Below are positions 62,329 to 64,000 of a stretch of 64,000 bases of DNA, one piece after another. The translations under genes and the position numbers were made by a program. Numbering within the stretch: the first letter of the stretch is position 1; each line of letters begins with the position of its first letter. This DNA comes from Onchocerca lupi (lineage: Eukaryota > Nematoda > Chromadorea > Rhabditida > Onchocercidae), in NCBI GenBank assembly GCA_028564675.1, contig JAOVVO010000158.1:1-64000 (forward strand). Direction: 5' to 3'. A model generated the notes under the pieces. The model did not search any database. It had not been told where the DNA came from and was given only the letters and a program-made list of their open reading frames with translations.

Positions 62329-62685
62329 TCATCTTTTTCGAGTAGTCCGACCACGACTTTTCACTGATTTACCACTACTACGTTTTTGTCGCACATTGAC
62401 ATGTCGCCGTTGAATGGGCTGTTCCGCATTATATGCATGATTCAAATTCACAAGATGTGAAATAGATTTATCACAAAAAATACAACCTTTATACGTGGCT
62501 CTCTCCTCTGGTAAAGGTGATTTATCCTGTAAATAGCTTGGATATAAAAGATTTCTAAAGCTATTTCATAACAGGAACAGAAGACATTTTTTTAAATGGT
62601 TTCTATTATAAAATCTATGATTGGACAAAAAATTAATTTTTCTTTCAAAATAAGTGATCAAAAATTTTGGATCAGAGTTTTTTAC

Positions 62686-62720
<35 letters not shown>

Positions 62721-63929
62721 AATGAATTCAAATTTCTTTTTTCTCGATTTGGATTTACAAAAAACTTCAACAATTTAACAACAAATTATACATAAAATTA
62801 CCTTATATTCAGCAAAAAACAACTGTGCACCACAATCTTCACATTGCTTGGTAAGAACTTTAACGCGGAGAGCACCTTCAAAAATGGTTACAACAGCAGA
62901 GCATCTATTGCAAGAAATACGCCATTTTGGTGCAGATTGCGGATCTAATACCAATACTCCATGACCAGCATCACACTGACGTGGACATTGTACTACTCCC
63001 AATGTTCTAGAAGTCAGAAATTGCATAATTAAGAGTTCTTGCTTCATCAGTCAATTTTTAGAATTTTTTACTTTTACATGAGATTTAAGCCTGAAGTTGC
63101 AGTAAATGTAATATTATCTCCTTCTTATTAGGCATAATGTAACTAAAAGATAACTATTTTGCAACTTACAAGAATGAATGAGGGCACACAGGATTAAAAC
63201 ATTCATGACATCCTGAACCTTTTCTCATTCCTTCAAATGGCGGATTGTTATAACAATAAGGACAAAGTGCATATGACATTGATAATTTTCCTGTAAATAC
63301 GACAACTATTATCTAAGCGAATATGTCTCTTTTGCTATTTCTAACATTTGCCTTTTTTTTCATCGACTCTTACACGTTAACTTTTTTCTCAGTAATTAAA
63401 CATGAATTATTATCCAAATGTTTAGATTTTTTTCAAGGTTCTACTAAAGAAGTGGAAAAAAAAGTGATATTAAATTTAAGTTTTCTTTTTGTTTTTTATC
63501 TTTATTTTCATTTTTTTTTCATTTCTCTTTTATTTTATTTTTTGGGAATAATGTGTCATTTTTAAAATCAGCTATTCAGAAAACTCGTTCATTTCCTAAA
63601 AAAAAAAGAAAAAAAAAAAAAAAGTAATTTACCTCCAGGACCTTGCCAGTAAATCAAATCAAATTCATCCAAAGGGCATTTATTTTCACCATGAAGCCTC
63701 AATAGACCATCTTTGGCAGAAGGCAATGAATAAGTATCCTAAAAATGAATGAAAAATAACATTATTTTTTCCATCAAATTCCACTGATTTAATTGTCATT
63801 TTTACTTAATTACCTGACAACTCGAGCAATGTAAACGTTGTGGTTTGGAAGCAACAAGTTTCATAAAACGTCGACATTTCCCACATCTGCTGAATGGTTT
63901 TCCCGAAGCAGCAAGTGATGTGAATGAAT
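62329..63929 (-). CDS. top-3b: DNA/RNA topoisomerase III-beta, C-terminal part (gene continues past right edge)
   Basis: Five terminal exons (63929-63814, 63738-63633, 63290-63170, 63006-62812, 62526-62329) join in phase to the last 244 or so residues; the catalytic 5' part lies beyond base 64000. Visible are the four-cysteine zinc fingers of TOP3B: RCGKCRRFMK...LHCSSC, then CPYCYNNPPF...GCHECFNPVC. CPRQC...CNRC, CEDC and GCIFCD follow. Residues such as PLDEFDLIYW and VLVLDPQSAPKW are typical of TOP3B rather than TOP3A. In animals TOP3B is a type IA enzyme acting on DNA and mRNA with TDRD3. The tail is short and basic (KSRGRTTRKR) and lacks the long RGG box of the vertebrate protein. An AT microsatellite lies in the intron at 62684-62720. 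Gene symbol by homology. Confidence 0.93.
62684..62720. repeat. AT microsatellite
   Basis: An (AT)n/(TATACATA) run of about 37 bp in the last intron of the topoisomerase gene. Confidence 0.95.
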
Positions 63930-64000
63930 CTGAACAAATATGTAAAAAATTTTGATCTTTCCCAAAATTCTGCAGCTTGAATTAAGAATAGAGAAGAAAG

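Noticed and set aside
1..64000. tRNA, rRNA, CRISPR, transposase or Wolbachia-derived genes
   Set aside because: None could be recognised by eye; a tRNAscan and protein search against Wolbachia would be needed to exclude short or decayed copies.

Overview
The window looks like nuclear DNA from a filarial nematode (Onchocercidae). It is strongly AT-rich and full of A/T tracts. Its genes are broken by many small GT-AG introns. The left end carries an ALT (abundant larval transcript) gene, a family known from filarial worms, and the other proteins are closest to nematode versions (LEC-1, EHS-1, ATAD-3, LIN-42, DYRB-1). No bacterial, viral, CRISPR or transposase gene was seen. Species cannot be fixed from the sequence alone.

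Layout, left to right. 1-7.3 kb: one secreted ALT-like gene (+), bracketed by two copies of a 127-bp identical direct repeat exactly 6,025 bp apart; a relic of the nematode spliced leader SL1 lies at 684-705 (-). 7.3-13.2 kb: ehs-1/EPS15 endocytic adaptor (-), 16 exons, about 728 aa. 16.0-18.2 kb: an unrecognised small secreted protein (-), 159 aa. 21.5-26.5 kb: lec-1 tandem-repeat galectin (-), 281 aa. 26.5-37.3 kb: a long gene-poor stretch with foldback and tandem repeats, probably including lec-1 upstream control DNA. 37.3-43.5 kb: dyrb-1 (roadblock dynein light chain) followed on the same strand by atad-3 (mitochondrial AAA+ ATPase, 607 aa). 43.5-51.5 kb: gene-poor, with a foldback element and a GC-richer promoter-like patch. 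51.5-60.3 kb: lin-42/period (+), about 820 aa from the first supported Met. 62.3 kb to the right edge: the 3' part of DNA/RNA topoisomerase III-beta (-), running out of the window.

Exon models were built by hand. Each internal join was checked for GT...AG borders, reading phase and continuity of the family motif. In all eight genes the exon lengths add up to an open frame ending in a stop. First exons are the least certain, because nematode mRNAs are often trans-spliced and several ATGs here sit 8-45 nt after a lone 3' splice site.

The genes do not form one pathway. They are housekeeping functions (endocytosis, dynein transport, mitochondrial inner membrane, topoisomerase), one developmental timer (lin-42) and secreted or parasite-facing proteins (ALT, galectin, orphan secreted protein). 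The most interesting points are the ALT locus, with its expanded Asp-rich repeat, flanking direct repeats and SL1 relic; the PERIOD-like architecture of lin-42; and several undescribed repeat structures.
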